Shown one piece after another: positions 1 through 12,317 of a DNA stretch of 64,000 nt. The stretch comes from Cornus controversa (Eukaryota > Streptophyta > Magnoliopsida > Cornales > Cornaceae), in contig CM048848.1 of assembly GCA_026545225.1 (NCBI GenBank), positions 49,625,806 through 49,689,805 on the forward strand. The letters run 5' to 3'. The position numbers were made by a program, and so were the translations under genes. The notes under the pieces were generated by a model. That model was not told the DNA's origin. It saw only the letters and a program-made list of their open reading frames with translations, and ran no database searches. Numbering within the stretch: position 1 is the stretch's first letter; each line of letters begins with the position of its first letter.

Positions 1-1388
1 TTGTCCTAAAATTTTGTTTTTCTCAAATTATAAACTTTGCACAAATCATGTATTGCCGTGTGTAAATAATGTGTTGTTTAAATTATTAAGTGTTCTAAAT
101 AAAATAAAATAAAAATTTCCCAACAAGCTAGATAGTTATCCCTATATAAAGAAGAAATTAATCTATTTATAAATTTGGAGAAAAAATGTATTTGTGTATT
201 CTTGTCCTCTGCATGATTTAGCTAATTAGAATTCAATACAATTGCTTACTTTAGCATAACTCAACATGATCCTAGAAAAATAAAAGATGAGAAAATTCAA
301 TTGGAAAAAATAGCATGGAATCATAAAATCTTGGTGAGAAATCTCGTGGAAAGTTGTGAAATAAATGGTTGAACAATATCCTTATATTTTAGAGTAATAA
401 TATAGATATCAAATTCCACAGTTTTTGAATTAATTTTTGTGAGTCGGGGATGACATCGTAATGACGTGATCAACATAATGACATCATGATGATGTCACAC
501 TCCACGTACTCATATAAACTTATTCGAAAACAACCAAATTAATAAGAAGTATAATTTTCCTATATTTAAAGGATAGATGCTCACTGCCCATGCATAATTC
601 TTGATGAAATGTTAATGTTTGACAAAGAAGTCATCTAGGAGAAGAAATATGTTGGAAAACATAAATATCTCATTCACTAATGCCAGGAAAAAAATAAGTG
701 TTAAAATACAAAATTGATGAGGATAAATCTGAGAGCTGGGAAGATGAGGAGTTAGAGTAATCCCAAAGGATAAGCTGATCAGTTTAAGCCCAAATAGGAA
801 TAATGTCATCTGATAGCATTAATTCTCCGAATTACAATCCGAGTGAAGTTTCATCATTACTACTCGGCATGACAATTGTCACTAAATCTCTATAAATAAG
901 AGTGGTCGATCAACTAACGAGGTACACTAAAATTAAATTCAAAACACTATATATATATATCAAGGATTGAATTGATCGTTGAAACATACTTGGCCGGCAC
1001 CTTGCCGGTGCCAGCTTCGGTCTCATCTCCTCTGTCTTATAGGGAGCTTGCGCCAAATTGGATCATGCAAAAAACTACATCAACTGTTGGTGCCATATGT
1101 GAGAAACAACAAGTTTTCCGAAGGAATTAGTTTCCATGCGATTCAGTTTGGACACACCTAGGAACCTATAAGTTTCTGGTCAGGTGGCATCTATGTTTCT
1201 GGTGTACAACACATTTTCTACTGCCTCTTGGTATGGACAAAACACACACAGAATTACCCTTTTTTTAATTGTTTTACGACCATTTATATGGTTCTCCTAA
1301 ATGATCTTTTCAATAATGAATGAATACTGCTGGCTCTTCCACTGAGCAATATATTGCCAAGGTCCTATATGGAAAACATTATTATATA
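1..1388. other. AT-rich intergenic DNA
   Basis: No supported gene is visible. Open frames here are short (60-65 codons), lack recognisable domains and are broken by AT-rich sequence. Confidence 0.5.
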
Positions 1389-1530
1389 TAGGGGTGCACA
1401 TGGTTTAGTTCAGACCGACTTGTTTCACAAAAATTGGAACCAAATCGAATTATGAAGACTAATGGAACCCAACCAAACCAAACCGAACCATGAGAAAACG
1501 GTTTGGTTCAGTTCAATTTCACAATTCTAA
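1389..1530. mobile_element. hAT-like non-autonomous element, truncated
   Basis: It starts with TAGGGGTGCACA, the terminal motif also seen inverted at 8416-8427. Runs of AACCAAACC and CCGAACC follow, then their complement CGGTTTGGTTC. This matches the fold-back hAT-type elements at 7949-8427. The right terminus was not found, so the copy looks truncated. Confidence 0.4.
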
Positions 1531-1597
1531 TATTGAAACATAAAAAATAAAAATAAAAGTTAAATTTCAACCTACAACTTATCATCATATAGTTTGT

Positions 1598-1669
1598 ATA
1601 CGTATATACATACATACATATATACATATATATACATATATATATATACATATATATACATATATATAT
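1598..1669. repeat. TATACA/TA-rich microsatellite
   Basis: Imperfect alternating TATACATA and TATATA units directly follow the hAT-like fragment. Confidence 0.7.
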
Positions 1670-1807
1670 GAATCCATGATATGAAGTTAAAGGAGAAATC
1701 TTTAATTATACACTGATTATGGAGAACTGTGAATATGTAGTTGGGTTAAGGATGTAAGATTAGATAAATAGTGATTTCTGTGAGTTGCGCGGTGCGGAAG
1801 TAGTTGC

Positions 1808-4344
1808 GAAAAGTATTTTAGAACCTAGAGGAGGGGTGAATAGGATCACTTGCTCATTTGCTTAATTTTTAATTAATTCAATTTTAAGTCCAATTAATCA
1901 AACAATTAAAGCAAGCAAATAAATAAAGTTCCAGTAAAGAAAAGAATGCACCAGATATACGTGGAAACTCAAGGCAGAAAAAATCACGGAGGGAGGCGGC
2001 ACGCCTCAAGAAACCAATTCACTATGATGAAGCAAAGTACAACAGACTCTGTCTCAGTCTCACACCCCTCTTCACTCTGTCAAGGATCTGATGCGGAACA
2101 CCTCAGGCTTATGATTGCGACAACACGTCCAACTGCTGCAGACTTCTGGCTAACGTCACCACCCTTACAGAAAGGTTGCTGGAAGAACCAAAATACTCAA
2201 CAAGTATTTTGTTCCCTTCGTAGTGCAATATGATCACCTTTCTTCCTCAGCAAGCAAGCGAAGAACCGTCAATCCAATGTTCTGATGAGCAAATAGATTT
2301 GATGCAATCTCTGAGCAACTAATCAGAAGTAGAACACCATCCTAAATATCACTCGTGAAGTATGGATATGTGTTCTTAAAAATATATAGCCCTAATTATA
2401 CTGTATATACTTTCTCTATCTAAAAATAATATTCCAGGACTCATTTTGTAGAGAAAATATGAATATATATATATAAGTAAGGAAGTCCTAATTCTACTTA
2501 GAAAAGAAGTTGAATACCAAAATAGAACTCTCTTAAAAGTTTTAAACCCAATAGGAATCAGAATTTTCGTCAAAATCTATTTCCTATTTGGAACAGGCTA
2601 AGTGGGACCGGTGCCAAATAAATAGGACCGGTGGGACTTTTTGAAAACCTGCAAAAACTAAACTACCGAGAAAAGTTGGACCGATCCTAAATATTGGGGA
2701 CCGGTCCTACTTTAAAAAATCCTAAAATTTTCATTTAAACCCTGATTTTTCAAAATAGGCTCAGAACCAAAAAGTGCAAAGTGTCCTCACCATACTTACT
2801 TGTATTATATGGTGTTCATACTGATTTGTCGGCTTCCATGCACTTGAGTGTCAGCTCGAAGATGTCGATGATCGATACAAAGAATAAATCGAAAATTATA
2901 ATTCGATCAATCAAGTTTTGATCACCGAAATATGCCAATTACAAATTTATATCTCACAATTTCAGTTTGAAGCATGATGATTGAGGGTATGTTTTGGTGA
3001 TTGCTCATGGTTTGAGCATGTATTAATTGTTGTGTAAAATTATAAGCAAATAAGAAAACAGAGGCACTGCTTTGCGTAGGAAATTAGGAACAAAAATTTA
3101 AACAAACTATTAAAGTAAACTTAGTTGAGGCATGTGAATACAGGGTCCTTAAAAGTAGATTCGCCCCCTCTGAGACGATGTCTCGGTGTAGCATGTTACA
3201 GCGTCCCACCTCCAGGATACAACAACAATTCATCTGCAAACGTACACTCATAATGCAGAGTTAGTTGAACAACTTTGGTAGGTCCTTACTTGTGAATAGG
3301 ATTTAACAAAGTGTACGTAGTAACAGAACTCCAGTGTTATTTGAATAAGAATAGTCAAGACAGCGATCAACATAATTTAGTTCAATACAAAAAAGAGAAC
3401 AAAGTTATGTGAGATATTCTGTATTGAATATGACTCCCTATATCCAAAATAGTGATGAACAGAACTTAAATCAATATGAAAAGGAGTATAGAGCTTTGTG
3501 GGATATTCTGTATTGATGGTCTCTTTGACAACTTCTGTTTTACAACTGGTGGATGTAAGAAGTACAACGACTATATACGAGATATCTGCAGTGCAGTATA
3601 TTAGCAATGCACAATTTTAGTGAGACCTAATTGTTTAACGTGAAAGCGCGTAAAGAACGATTCAAAGACAACTAGCTAAACCCTAGACGTTAAGACGTGG
3701 GCAGAAAGATACTCAACTAGAATAATTAGATTCACACCAAGTTTCTAAGGATATGTGTATTTTGTAATACCCCAAAATATACAACAATTCTCACATATTT
3801 CAAAATACAGAAGTAACTAGATGTAATCAGAAGACCATAAGAATCCAATGTATTAGAACTGGTGTCGTTTGGACTATAAACTAATCCTAAGGAAAGTAAG
3901 TTGTGATTTATAGAAAAATTGGTGAAAATATGTTTCAATGAACCAAGATTTCTTATTGTAAATCAGATAAACCCACATTGTTATATCTATACCGAAGCTA
4001 TTCATAACTGGTTGGCGCGAATAGGCCTTGCGCCCTATTTGAATTTTCATGATCGCTCTAGAAAGTCTGCCTAGACTCTTATAGGAGGCGGCCCCACCTC
4101 CACACTCATATAGGTGAATCCATCAAGTGTGTATTGCAACTAAACACACCTACCATAAGGGGTATGGAATTCATTAAAAAACTTAATTCAACCTCTTATG
4201 TTACAGTTTTGCACTATCTACACCATAGGAATGGGATTCTCAAAAGATATAAGTGATAATGCACTGCATGGTCAACCAATAACTTATTTTTACCCATATG
4301 GACCTACTTTCTGGGGGCTCTGTTCACATAGGTTGGGTTACCAT
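1808..4344 (-). other. Probable LTR-retrotransposon non-coding remnants
   Basis: No gene is visible. The stretch has moderately GC-richer blocks (about 1940-2300 and 3140-3250) unlike the AT-rich surroundings, and it lies just beyond the 3' end of the minus-strand copia pol remnant at 4345-5965. It is therefore a reasonable place for that element's 3' non-coding region and LTR. No LTR pair or target duplication was found. The assignment is inference from position and composition. Confidence 0.3.
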
Positions 4345-5965
4345 CACTGTTGACCTTTGTTATAAGCACAAGTCTTATCCCCTTTAATGTATCACTCACT
4401 AGCTTTCAGCCTAGTCGTTTGTCAAAGGATCGGCTATATTCATCTCTGGCCTCACAAAATCTAGAGATATCACTCCAGACTCAAGCAGTTGCCTCACAAT
4501 ATTATGTCTTAGGTGTATATGCCTGTCTTTTCCATTATAAATTTTATTTCTTGCTATGGTTATTGCAGCCTGGCAATTCCATAGACACAGATGGAGCTGG
4601 TCTCATCCATATAGAGATATCTGCTAAGAGGTTTGTAAGCCACTCAACCTTAAATCCAACCTTCTCCAAGGCTATGAACTCAGATTCCATAGTGATGCTC
4701 TATAGGTCTGTTTGGAAGATTTTCATGACACTGCACCCCCACCAAGAGTGAATACATATCCACTTATAAATTTCATCTCATTTGAATTAGAGATCCAGTT
4801 AGCATCAATATACCCCTCTAGTACAGCGAGAAATCTATTATACAACAACCTATATTCATGAGCACCTCTCAAGTATTTGAGTACTCGGGTTAGAGTTGTC
4901 CAATGTTCCTTGTTAGGATTCTAAGTAGACCTACTCAATCTACCAACTGCATATACAATGTTAAGTTTAGAACAGCTCATCAAATACATTAAGCTACCAA
5001 TAATTTGAGCATACTCAGATTGTGATACACTTTGTTCTATATTTTTCTTTAATTGGGAGTTAGCATCATAAGGTGTGGAAACAGGTTTACAATTAAAGTA
5101 ACCAAATTTTCTTAATATCTTTTCAACAAAGTGCTCTTGAGAGAGTATGATATTGTCACTTGTTCTAGTTAATTTTATTTATAGCATTACATCTGCTTCT
5201 CCCATATCTTTCATATCAAAGCTAGAAGCCAAAAACATTTTAGTCTCATTGACTATCTCAAGATTAGTTCCCAAAATAAGCATGTTATCCACATACAAGC
5301 ATATACTTGCACACGTATTATTCGTAAATTTACTATATATACATTTATTTGCCTCATTTATCAAGAAATCATCTGATATTAACACGCTACCAAATTTATC
5401 ATGTCATTGTTTGGGAGCTTGTTTTAGGCCATACAATAATTTTGTTAACTTACACATTTTATGCTCATTACTAGAAACTACACAACCTTTAGGTTGATTC
5501 ATGTAAATTTCTTTTTCTAATTCACCATTTAAAAATGCAGTTTTAACGTCCATTTGGTGAATAATAAGATTGTTAATGGCAGCTAAATCAATCAAAACTC
5601 TAATAAAAGGAATTCTAGTTATAGGAGCAAAAGTGTCAAAGAAGTCAATGTCTTTCCTCTGTTTATAGCCTTTAGCAACTAACCGAGCTTTAAATTTATC
5701 TATTGACCTATTATATTTCAATTTCTTTTTAAACATTCATTTACATCCAATGGTTTTAGCACCAGGTGGTAAGTCACGTGAAGTTACTGCTGCCTCATTA
5801 TAAGTTTGAGGGTCATTATCTCAGAGTGCTTAGTGGTTTCTTTTTCAACTATGTTAAAAGTGACATAATCAATCTTTTCCATATTATGCTTCATTGAAAA
5901 AATATTTTCAAAGAAATCTGTGTTTTTGGTTTTAACTATTGTATTAACTTCCATTAAGCCTTTTT
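4345..5965 (-). pseudogene. Ty1/copia pol remnant (linker, RT, RNase H)
   Basis: Read from high to low coordinates, this is the C-terminal half of a copia polyprotein. An integrase-RT linker comes first, then the RT core (ARLVAKGYKQ, DVKTAFLNGEL and LLYGLKQAPKQ, from 5736 down to 5404), then 5385-5179 with CLYVDNMLILG, then the RNase H region down to about 4350, ending in IADPLTK. Copia RTs carry YVDD; here the second Asp is Asn, so the catalytic pair is broken. At least two Trp codons have become TGA (before 5736 and near 5401), another stop lies near 4920, and frames shift. The gag, protease and most of the integrase are absent. The 133-codon plus-strand frame at 4350-4751 is its antisense. 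Confidence 0.88.
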
Positions 5966-7080
5966 GGTTTCAACTATTGTATTAATCTCCATTAGGTTGT
6001 TATCACTTTTAGTTACCAAAAATCAATAAGCTTACTATTTGCGAATATCATACTGTTTAATATTTTTTCTTCAAGTAGAAGGACGTTAGCTAAACACTTC
6101 CACACACTTTCAAATATGACAAATTAGGTGCATATCATTTCCATAGTGTTTTACCAAGAAAATGGCTTTCACAAAGTTAAGGGGTGCACTACAACTAACT
6201 AACATGATATTAATCATTTCTTTTAATTTTTTGTTTTTTTTTTCTATACCATTTTTTATACTCATATATGATGGAAAACCATTATAGCTAAAAAGTATAC
6301 CATCTTAACAAATCTCAGTTAATAACTAGAATAAATTTACAGTTTCACCACCATCAGGAAAAGAGAGTGGTTAGTATCCTCTCCCTTAACCGATTTAATT
6401 GAGTGAGAACATATTGGTTGGTAAAAAGGGTATCAACTATAGAGTTGTTTATGGATTTTATGAGATTGGCGAAAATAAAAGAAATTTTTTTTTATCAATA
6501 TTATTACCTACTAATTTCATTTATTATTTATTGAGGGCAGTTTAGTCTCACCCCTTGCAATGAATGGATACAACCTATAAACCCCTATAAACGTGACGTA
6601 TCCAACGATTGTAGAATGGGTGTAAAATGCTCAAAAAGCAAAAAAAATCTAATATATTTACAAACTACTATACAATTCTGGAGTGATATGAAGATAACCA
6701 AATAATTGTACACTCCAAAATTTTCTCGCTGGGCTTCCATCATTTCTTTTTCTTTTTTTGTTGGGACTATATTTTCAACCACGCCCTTTAAATTTGTTTT
6801 TGCCTTGTTTTATCGCTCAATGGAAGAAACTCGTGTCAAACTGCATTCCAAAATACTCTTAATGTTGTTTTAATCTCAAGTGTTTTTTTATATCAAGAAT
6901 AAAAAAAATGGCACATTGTAAAGATAAATATTTATATAATTAATATATAATTTTTTTACGCCTAAAAACAATTAGTATTATTTATGAAATTTCAAAAATA
7001 TTATATTACTGCCACTACTTGGCCCCAATCAAATTCTCGACCTTTAGCCATTTCCTAAGTCCCAATCCAATACTATATTC
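5966..7080. other. Intergenic, no gene seen
   Basis: AT-rich sequence with homopolymer runs. No domain-bearing frame or well-formed repeat was recognised. Confidence 0.5.
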
Positions 7081-7222
7081 TAGGGATGTACAAAAAATTC
7101 GCGAATTCGTGAATCCGATCCGATCTGGAGGAATCCAATCCAATCTGATATCTAATGGATTGTAGCGGATTAAAAAATTAGAATTCGTTAGTCACGGATC
7201 GAATCTGCAATTCGATCCATGG

Positions 7223-7265
<43 letters not shown>

Positions 7266-7778
7266 GTAATTATATGTATAATAATATAATATGTTATATA
7301 CTTTTATGGGTAAACCTAAAAACTCAATATATATTATATTTATTTATTTAACAGTTGTGTTCATTTGAGATACGAAATAAAAAAATGTTGTGTTTATTGA
7401 TCAATTTTTTTCTTTATCCAGTTGGTCTCGTCTGTGTGTTAGTGATAACAAACAGACAAAAAAATGAAAAAAAAACTCTTCAGAATTCCTCAACAATAAT
7501 TTTTATTTAAAGTGAATCTTTTTTTAGATACTATTCTTATATGATATTTTGAATTTTTTAAGTAAACAAGACTTGTAATTGAAATGATAGTTTGAAATTT
7601 TTTAAGTAGACAAAAAAAATTCAAATAGGAGAACTAGCCCCAATCCGATCCGATCCATTCAATCACGGATTGGATTGGCGGATTACCACGAATCGGATTG
7701 GGTTTTCGCCAATCTGTAATCTGCGGTCGGATTAAGATTATGCATAATCCGATCCGATCCAATTCGTGGTCACCCATA
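7081..7778. mobile_element. hAT-type non-autonomous element with 8-bp TSD
   Basis: The left end TAGGGATG and the right end CACCCATA are imperfect inverted repeats. Subterminal GATCCGATCC and GGATTGGATT motifs are repeated in opposite orientations at the two ends (7110-7225 and 7640-7765). The 8 bp flanks are CTATATTC (7073-7080) and TTATATTC (7779-7786), which differ at one position, as expected for a hAT target duplication. The interior is AT-rich with a (TA)n run at 7226-7258 and no transposase, so the element depends on a source elsewhere. Confidence 0.7.
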
Positions 7779-7816
7779 TTATATTCCCTCCACAAATCAT
7801 GAATGAATATAATAAT

Positions 7817-7900
7817 TGATCACACACACACACACACCAAACACACCACAGACACACTATTTATATATTATATCAATTCATATTATATATATATATATAT
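7817..7900. repeat. CA and TA microsatellites
   Basis: A CACACA tract (about 7820-7838) is followed by an alternating AT tract (about 7884-7903) between two hAT-like elements. Confidence 0.6.
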
Positions 7901-7948
7901 ATATTACACTAATTTCTCAACTCAATACTTCTCTATAAGGTTGCAAAT

Positions 7949-8427
7949 TAGGAGTGCACAAAAATCCGTCCAAATCGAAAAACCAAACCGAACCGGACCG
8001 GATAGTTCAGTCTTGTTTTTCCACGGTTCGATTCGGTCACGGTTCTAAAATATTAGAACCGTGAATTAACGGTTCAGTTCCAATTTCATGTCCTTCAGGA
8101 TTGGACCGAACTGGACTGAACTGTTTATATATATATACATATAATATATTATATAAATTAATATAAATAAGTATGTTGTAAACTTATAAGTGTAAGTGTG
8201 TAACTAATAATGTAATGTACTAATAATCTTAATGTGAGAATCGATTATATTTTATATAATATATATTATACAATTTATAATAATACAATAACTCAATAAG
8301 ACACTGATAATGGAACCGTAGAACCAAACCGAACTAAATTGGTACTTCACTGTTCGGTTTGGTTCTGTTCCATTGGTCCAAACGGTTCGGTTCGAAATCG
8401 AACCGAATAGGACAGTGTGCACCCCTA
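7949..8427. mobile_element. hAT-type fold-back element (CGGTTC-rich)
   Basis: The termini TAGGAGTGCACA and TGTGCACCCCTA are near-perfect inverted repeats. Both arms are packed with CGAACCG, CCGGACCGG and ACGGTTC motifs in opposite orientation, around an AT-rich centre (8125-8290). It has no coding capacity. The target duplication cannot be read because another element abuts the right end. Confidence 0.7.
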
Positions 8428-8847
8428 GTTCGTGCTCGAGTTTGTTAAGGGCTCGGCTCGGGCTTGTTCGTTAAACAAACGAGCCGAACTCGAACTCGAT
8501 TTCTAGGCTCATTTAATAAACGAGCCGAGCTCGAATAATGTTGGGCTCGACTCGTGTAGGCTCGTGAATATGAACTCGTTTAGACCTCGTTTAGGGCTCG
8601 TAAACTCATGAATATGTTCATGAACATAGGCTTGGGTAGGCTTGTTTACGTTCATGAACAAGCTAAAACAATCTTGAACACGAGCCCGAATGAATTTTTT
8701 TATTAAACGAGCCAAGCCCGAGCTAATCCTAAGCTTCTCAAAATAATGACGAGTTCGAGTCCGAGCTCGAGCTCAGCTTTTCGAGCTCGTCACGATCCCG
8801 AGCGAGCTCACAAACAAACGAGCTCAGCTCGGCTCATTTGCAGCCCT
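8428..8847. mobile_element. hAT-type fold-back element (GAGCTCG-rich)
   Basis: It directly abuts the previous element. Arms of GAGCTCG, GGCTCG and CGAGCC motifs face each other, and it ends in TTTGCAGCCCTA, a typical right terminus of this non-autonomous class. The left end lacks the expected complement of that terminus, so it may have been cut at the junction. There is no real protein; the 68-codon minus frame at 8509-8715 is repeat sequence. Confidence 0.6.
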
Positions 8848-9504
8848 ACTTCTCTGTGCCCACATTCTTTTTTTTGGTAATATAATGGTGCCCTTTTCCC
8901 TTTAGATTTATATAACGGTAATATTATGATGTATTCACCGATTCAGATTTATATTTAAATTATTGTTCAATTGTTTGTCAGGGTCTTGAACTCTTAAACT
9001 CTCAAAGAAAGATAAAAGAACAAGAGGGATAATGAGATTAAATATGCAAGTTTATTCTCTCACATTAAAAAATTACTTTTTCATTCTTTGAAGCCCAAAT
9101 TTTTTTTCTTAATTTCTAAAACTCTTGTATAAGTCATATATTGAATTATTATATTTTATATACCGTACTTATACTGTATATATACATTATACAATACATA
9201 TTTATTATATATACATAAAATAATGGCGATGCATGATTAAATATCACAGTGCAAATGTAAGTTTTTTTTTTATGCAAGTTTCACATTGGACATGTGTCAA
9301 GATCTCGCAGGTCGAGACCCTTGTGTATAAAAGTCTAGCCATTCAAGTATGAATTTAAAATCATTAAAAATAAACAAATATCTCTTTCTTTTTTATTTAT
9401 TTATTTTTTTTGAAAATAAATTAAAACAGTCAGTGGAGTATCAAATTAAACACATCAGTGTTTGTCCCATTCAACACATTTAACATGTTAACACAAAAGA
9501 GAAA
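8848..9504. other. Intergenic, no gene seen
   Basis: AT-rich, with poly-T runs and no recognised gene or repeat structure. Confidence 0.5.
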
Positions 9505-9716
9505 GAGCAATGCTACACGTCTCGAATAAATATCACGAATTTTAACTCGAATCTATGTGGCAGGTGATATAGTCCATTATTTTAGGAGATAAAATTAAAT
9601 GGTAAGTTATTATTTGTGGGATTCCCCCCATACATGAAGTCCCTATGGTATTATCGCCTGCCACATAGATTCGAGTTAAAATTTGTGAAATAAAATTGTA
9701 GCGTTTAGCATTTCTC
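9505..9716. mobile_element. 212-bp Mutator-type MITE with perfect 9-bp TSD
   Basis: The ends GAGCAATGCT and AGCATTTCTC are inverted. The inverted arms run about 70 bp inward and include a long matching core with TCTATGTGGCAGG on the left and CCTGCCACATAGA on the right. Flanks 9496-9504 and 9717-9725 are both AAAGAGAAA, a perfect 9-bp duplication, the length made by Mutator-like transposases. It has no coding capacity. Confidence 0.88.
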
Positions 9717-10133
9717 AAAGAGAAATTAGAGAGATTGCTAGTTTTATTGAATGTGCGACTCTTTCACTGCTCCAAGTTTTTAATGACAATAAACAACAAG
9801 AAATTAAGACAAGTGTTCTTCTTTGAAAATCTTCAACTCATCGTTTAAAATCAAGTTTCATTAGACATTAATGAAATATCGGTTAAAGTCTTCTTCAATC
9901 TTAAAATTTTAAAGAAAGCTTACTACAATCGGTCGAAATTATAACCATCGCAATCCAACATTTCAAGCAAAAGAAGTTTTGGGTTGTAAAATTCAAACAC
10001 TATAAAGGAATTGTACCAATTTTTTGAAATTAATAAATTTAAATAAGTATTTGTAACATTCTTCCTCCTTTAATATTTGGACACAGAAATATGTTCACAT
10101 ATTTGAAAACATGTGCAATTGAATAATGATATT
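9717..10133. other. Intergenic, no gene seen
   Basis: No gene or structured repeat was recognised between the MITE and the hairpin repeat upstream of the EF-hand gene. Confidence 0.5.
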
Positions 10134-10226
10134 CTGTCCAATTTATGTGAGTGGGGTAATGGGCTCCACCACATAAACGTTATATGGAGGAGCCCATCAC
10201 CCCACTCGCATAAAATTAAATCAGAC
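10134..10226. repeat. Small inverted-repeat element
   Basis: A left arm with TTTATGTGAGTGGGGTAATG pairs with a right arm containing CATCACCCCACTCGCATAAA around a short centre. The GTGAGTGG core also occurs in the hairpin at 18969-19003, so this is probably a very short MITE family. It lies about 360 bp upstream of the EF-hand gene. Confidence 0.65.
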
Positions 10227-10263
10227 TAAGTCTCATCGGCCTGTATATCATTACCCTTTGCAA

Positions 10264-10341
10264 TTTCATTGAAGGTTCAAATCTTTTGCCACCACCTTCT
10301 GATTTCATTGAAGGTTCAAATCTTTTGCCACCACCTTCTGA
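10264..10341. repeat. Perfect 39-bp tandem duplication
   Basis: Positions 10264-10302 and 10303-10341 are identical. The duplication lies in the upstream region of the EF-hand gene, about 250 bp before its start codon. Confidence 0.95.
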
Positions 10342-10507
10342 GTCAATTGGTAGACGACCCAATTCATACTTCTTTTATGGACATTTCCAAACACACACAA
10401 AGAGAATCGCTTTTCATTGTTATATCTCACCCCTTACCAAGAAAACACAATATAATTCCCCTGAAGAAAATTTTCTGCAAATGCCTTCAAACAGAATCCA
10501 AGTCCAA

Positions 10508-10519
10508 TATATATATAAA
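10508..10519 (+). promoter_or_regulatory. TATA box of the calmodulin-like gene
   Basis: TATATATATAAA lies about 70 bp before the ATG at 10587. A CT-rich 5' leader (10559-10580) follows, as is common in plant 5' UTRs. This is inferred from spacing and composition. Confidence 0.6.
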
Positions 10520-10586
10520 CAATGACCACCCCATTCCTTGCTTCACCAAGAATATAATCTCTCTCTCTCTCTATCTCTTTCTCCAG

Positions 10587-11177
10587 ATGGGATTTACACA
10601 AAAAAAGACCACCTCAACTGAGGTCCTACTTTTCTTCAAAATTCTCTATTGGGACATGAGAGTTCATAATTTTCTCTCAGATGTCCACTACTTTCTCCAA
10701 ACTCTACTAGCTTTCATCTCCACCAAATGGAAAACTTGGACCCACATGAAAAGCCTAAACACTGATCAGCCACTGAAGTACCAACAGTACTGCTTTCCCA
10801 TTAATGAGAATCCCATTATTGATGATCAGCCACTTTGCTTTGGAGAGCTAAAGATGGTGATGGACAACCTGGGTATATCCTATGATCCAATTAGTAGTTC
10901 TGATCATCACAGGTTCGGTGTACAAGAGTTTTCAGGAATGTTTGATGAAGATGAGCCTAGTTTTGAAGAGTTAAAGGAAGCTTTTGGTGTGTTTGATGTG
11001 AACCAAGATGGTTTTATAGATGCAACTGAGTTGCAGAGAGTCCTCTGTAGTTTAGGCCTAATGGAAAGATCACATTCACAGGTGGTGGAGTGCACAAGGA
11101 TGATTAGTGCATTTGATGAAAATGGGGATGGACTCATTGACTTCAATGAGTTTGTTAAATTAATGGAGAAGTTTTGA
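10587..11177 (+). CDS. Calmodulin-like EF-hand protein (CML45/46-like)
   Basis: A 196-residue, single-exon calcium sensor. Two consecutive canonical EF-hand loops lie near the C terminus: DVNQDGFIDATE (residues 137-148) and DENGDGLIDFNE (177-188). Each has Asp/Asn at positions 1, 3 and 5, Gly at 6 and Glu at 12, so both should bind calcium. The N-terminal half is not EF-hand-like: residues 11-48 are hydrophobic and aromatic and could be a membrane anchor or amphipathic segment, followed by a polar linker. Two C-terminal EF-hands after a hydrophobic N terminus fit plant CMLs of the CML45/46 type. The frame is open back to 10269, but only from a TTG; the first ATG after the TATA box and CT-rich leader is 10587. 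A downstream Met (residue 24) is a less likely start. The likely role is relaying calcium signals to unknown partners. Confidence 0.88.
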   Translation: MGFTQKKTTSTEVLLFFKILYWDMRVHNFLSDVHYFLQTLLAFISTKWKTWTHMKSLNTDQPLKYQQYCFPINENPIIDDQPLCFGELKMVMDNLGISYDPISSSDHHRFGVQEFSGMFDEDEPSFEELKEAFGVFDVNQDGFIDATELQRVLCSLGLMERSHSQVVECTRMISAFDENGDGLIDFNEFVKLMEKF

Positions 11178-11782
11178 TAGCTAAGAAGTAATTGCTTTCG
11201 CACGGGTTCTCTTGGACCGAGTCGTAAACTCGAACGTCTTGAGTTTGATTCTCGGGTGGCATAACAATATCAGAATTTAAATGATATGTGTTGTTTGCAT
11301 GTGATTGCACATATCTAAGGTTTACCTTACAGTCATAAGTTCGAAGGGCTTTATTTTTCTTTAACTTAAATATGTATTCCATTCATCTTTCCTGTCCATG
11401 CATAAAACAATAAATAATAATGAGGTTTTTTTAGTTTATGTACTCATGAAATTTTCTTATTATATACAGTTACGAAATTTTTGTGGATTAATTAAGGATT
11501 TAACTTGAACCAAAATGAACTGGAAATGAGCCCAATGAGCCATTGAACAAGTTTTGATAGCTCCTTTAATCGTTGATTTTATTGCTTTTAGGGATTTAAA
11601 GCTCTCTATTGATTAATGTCACCAAAATTTTGTAAGAAGCATCGTTATTCTATTTTTATGGTTCTTTCAAATTATTGACATATGCAATCCATCTATCTTA
11701 AATCTTATACAATTTTTGCTCAAATTTCATGAGAAAAAAAACAAATTGCCAAACACAATAGGCAAAACTACTTAAAATAATA

Positions 11783-11854
<72 letters not shown>

Positions 11855-12317
11855 ATTTAACTGAAGATCCCAAATGTATTACCTATCCAAACACCCAAAT
11901 TGGCAAAACGAAATTGAGATTTGGTATTGATTTTTGAACGGATAAACACTTTCTTGGTCTTGGAACTCCAATGCTTCATATACTTGTGTAATAGCGTTAA
12001 ACACCAAACCCAACAAGCATATATAACGAGAAAGCCCAATAGATGGTAGGCTAGTATTTCTTTGGAAAGCCCACTGATGACTATAAAATCATGGCATAAA
12101 TCGAAAGCATTGTCCCATTAGAGACCAACATGTTTTTTCCTTCGAAATAAAACAATGTTCAGCCAAATCTCTATTCTTCACTTTTATTGGATCATATCAT
12201 CATTATAAATAAATTAAAAAAAATTGAGCCCAGCATATGATGGTTGCATTAATTAAGTTCTCAATTAATTAGTTTTATCGAACAATATTAGAATAAGAAA
12301 CATGATACTTGCATTGA
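11178..12317. other. Intergenic, includes a long (AT)n tract
   Basis: This holds the 3' flank of the EF-hand gene, then AT-rich DNA. An uninterrupted (AT)33 run occupies 11785-11850. No gene is supported. Confidence 0.55.

Noticed and set aside
4350-4751. 133-codon plus-strand frame
   Set aside because: It is antisense to the copia RNase H remnant, whose minus reading matches known motifs.
10269-10586. 106 extra N-terminal residues for the EF-hand protein
   Set aside because: The extension begins at TTG, crosses a tandem repeat and the TATA box, and has no ATG in frame.
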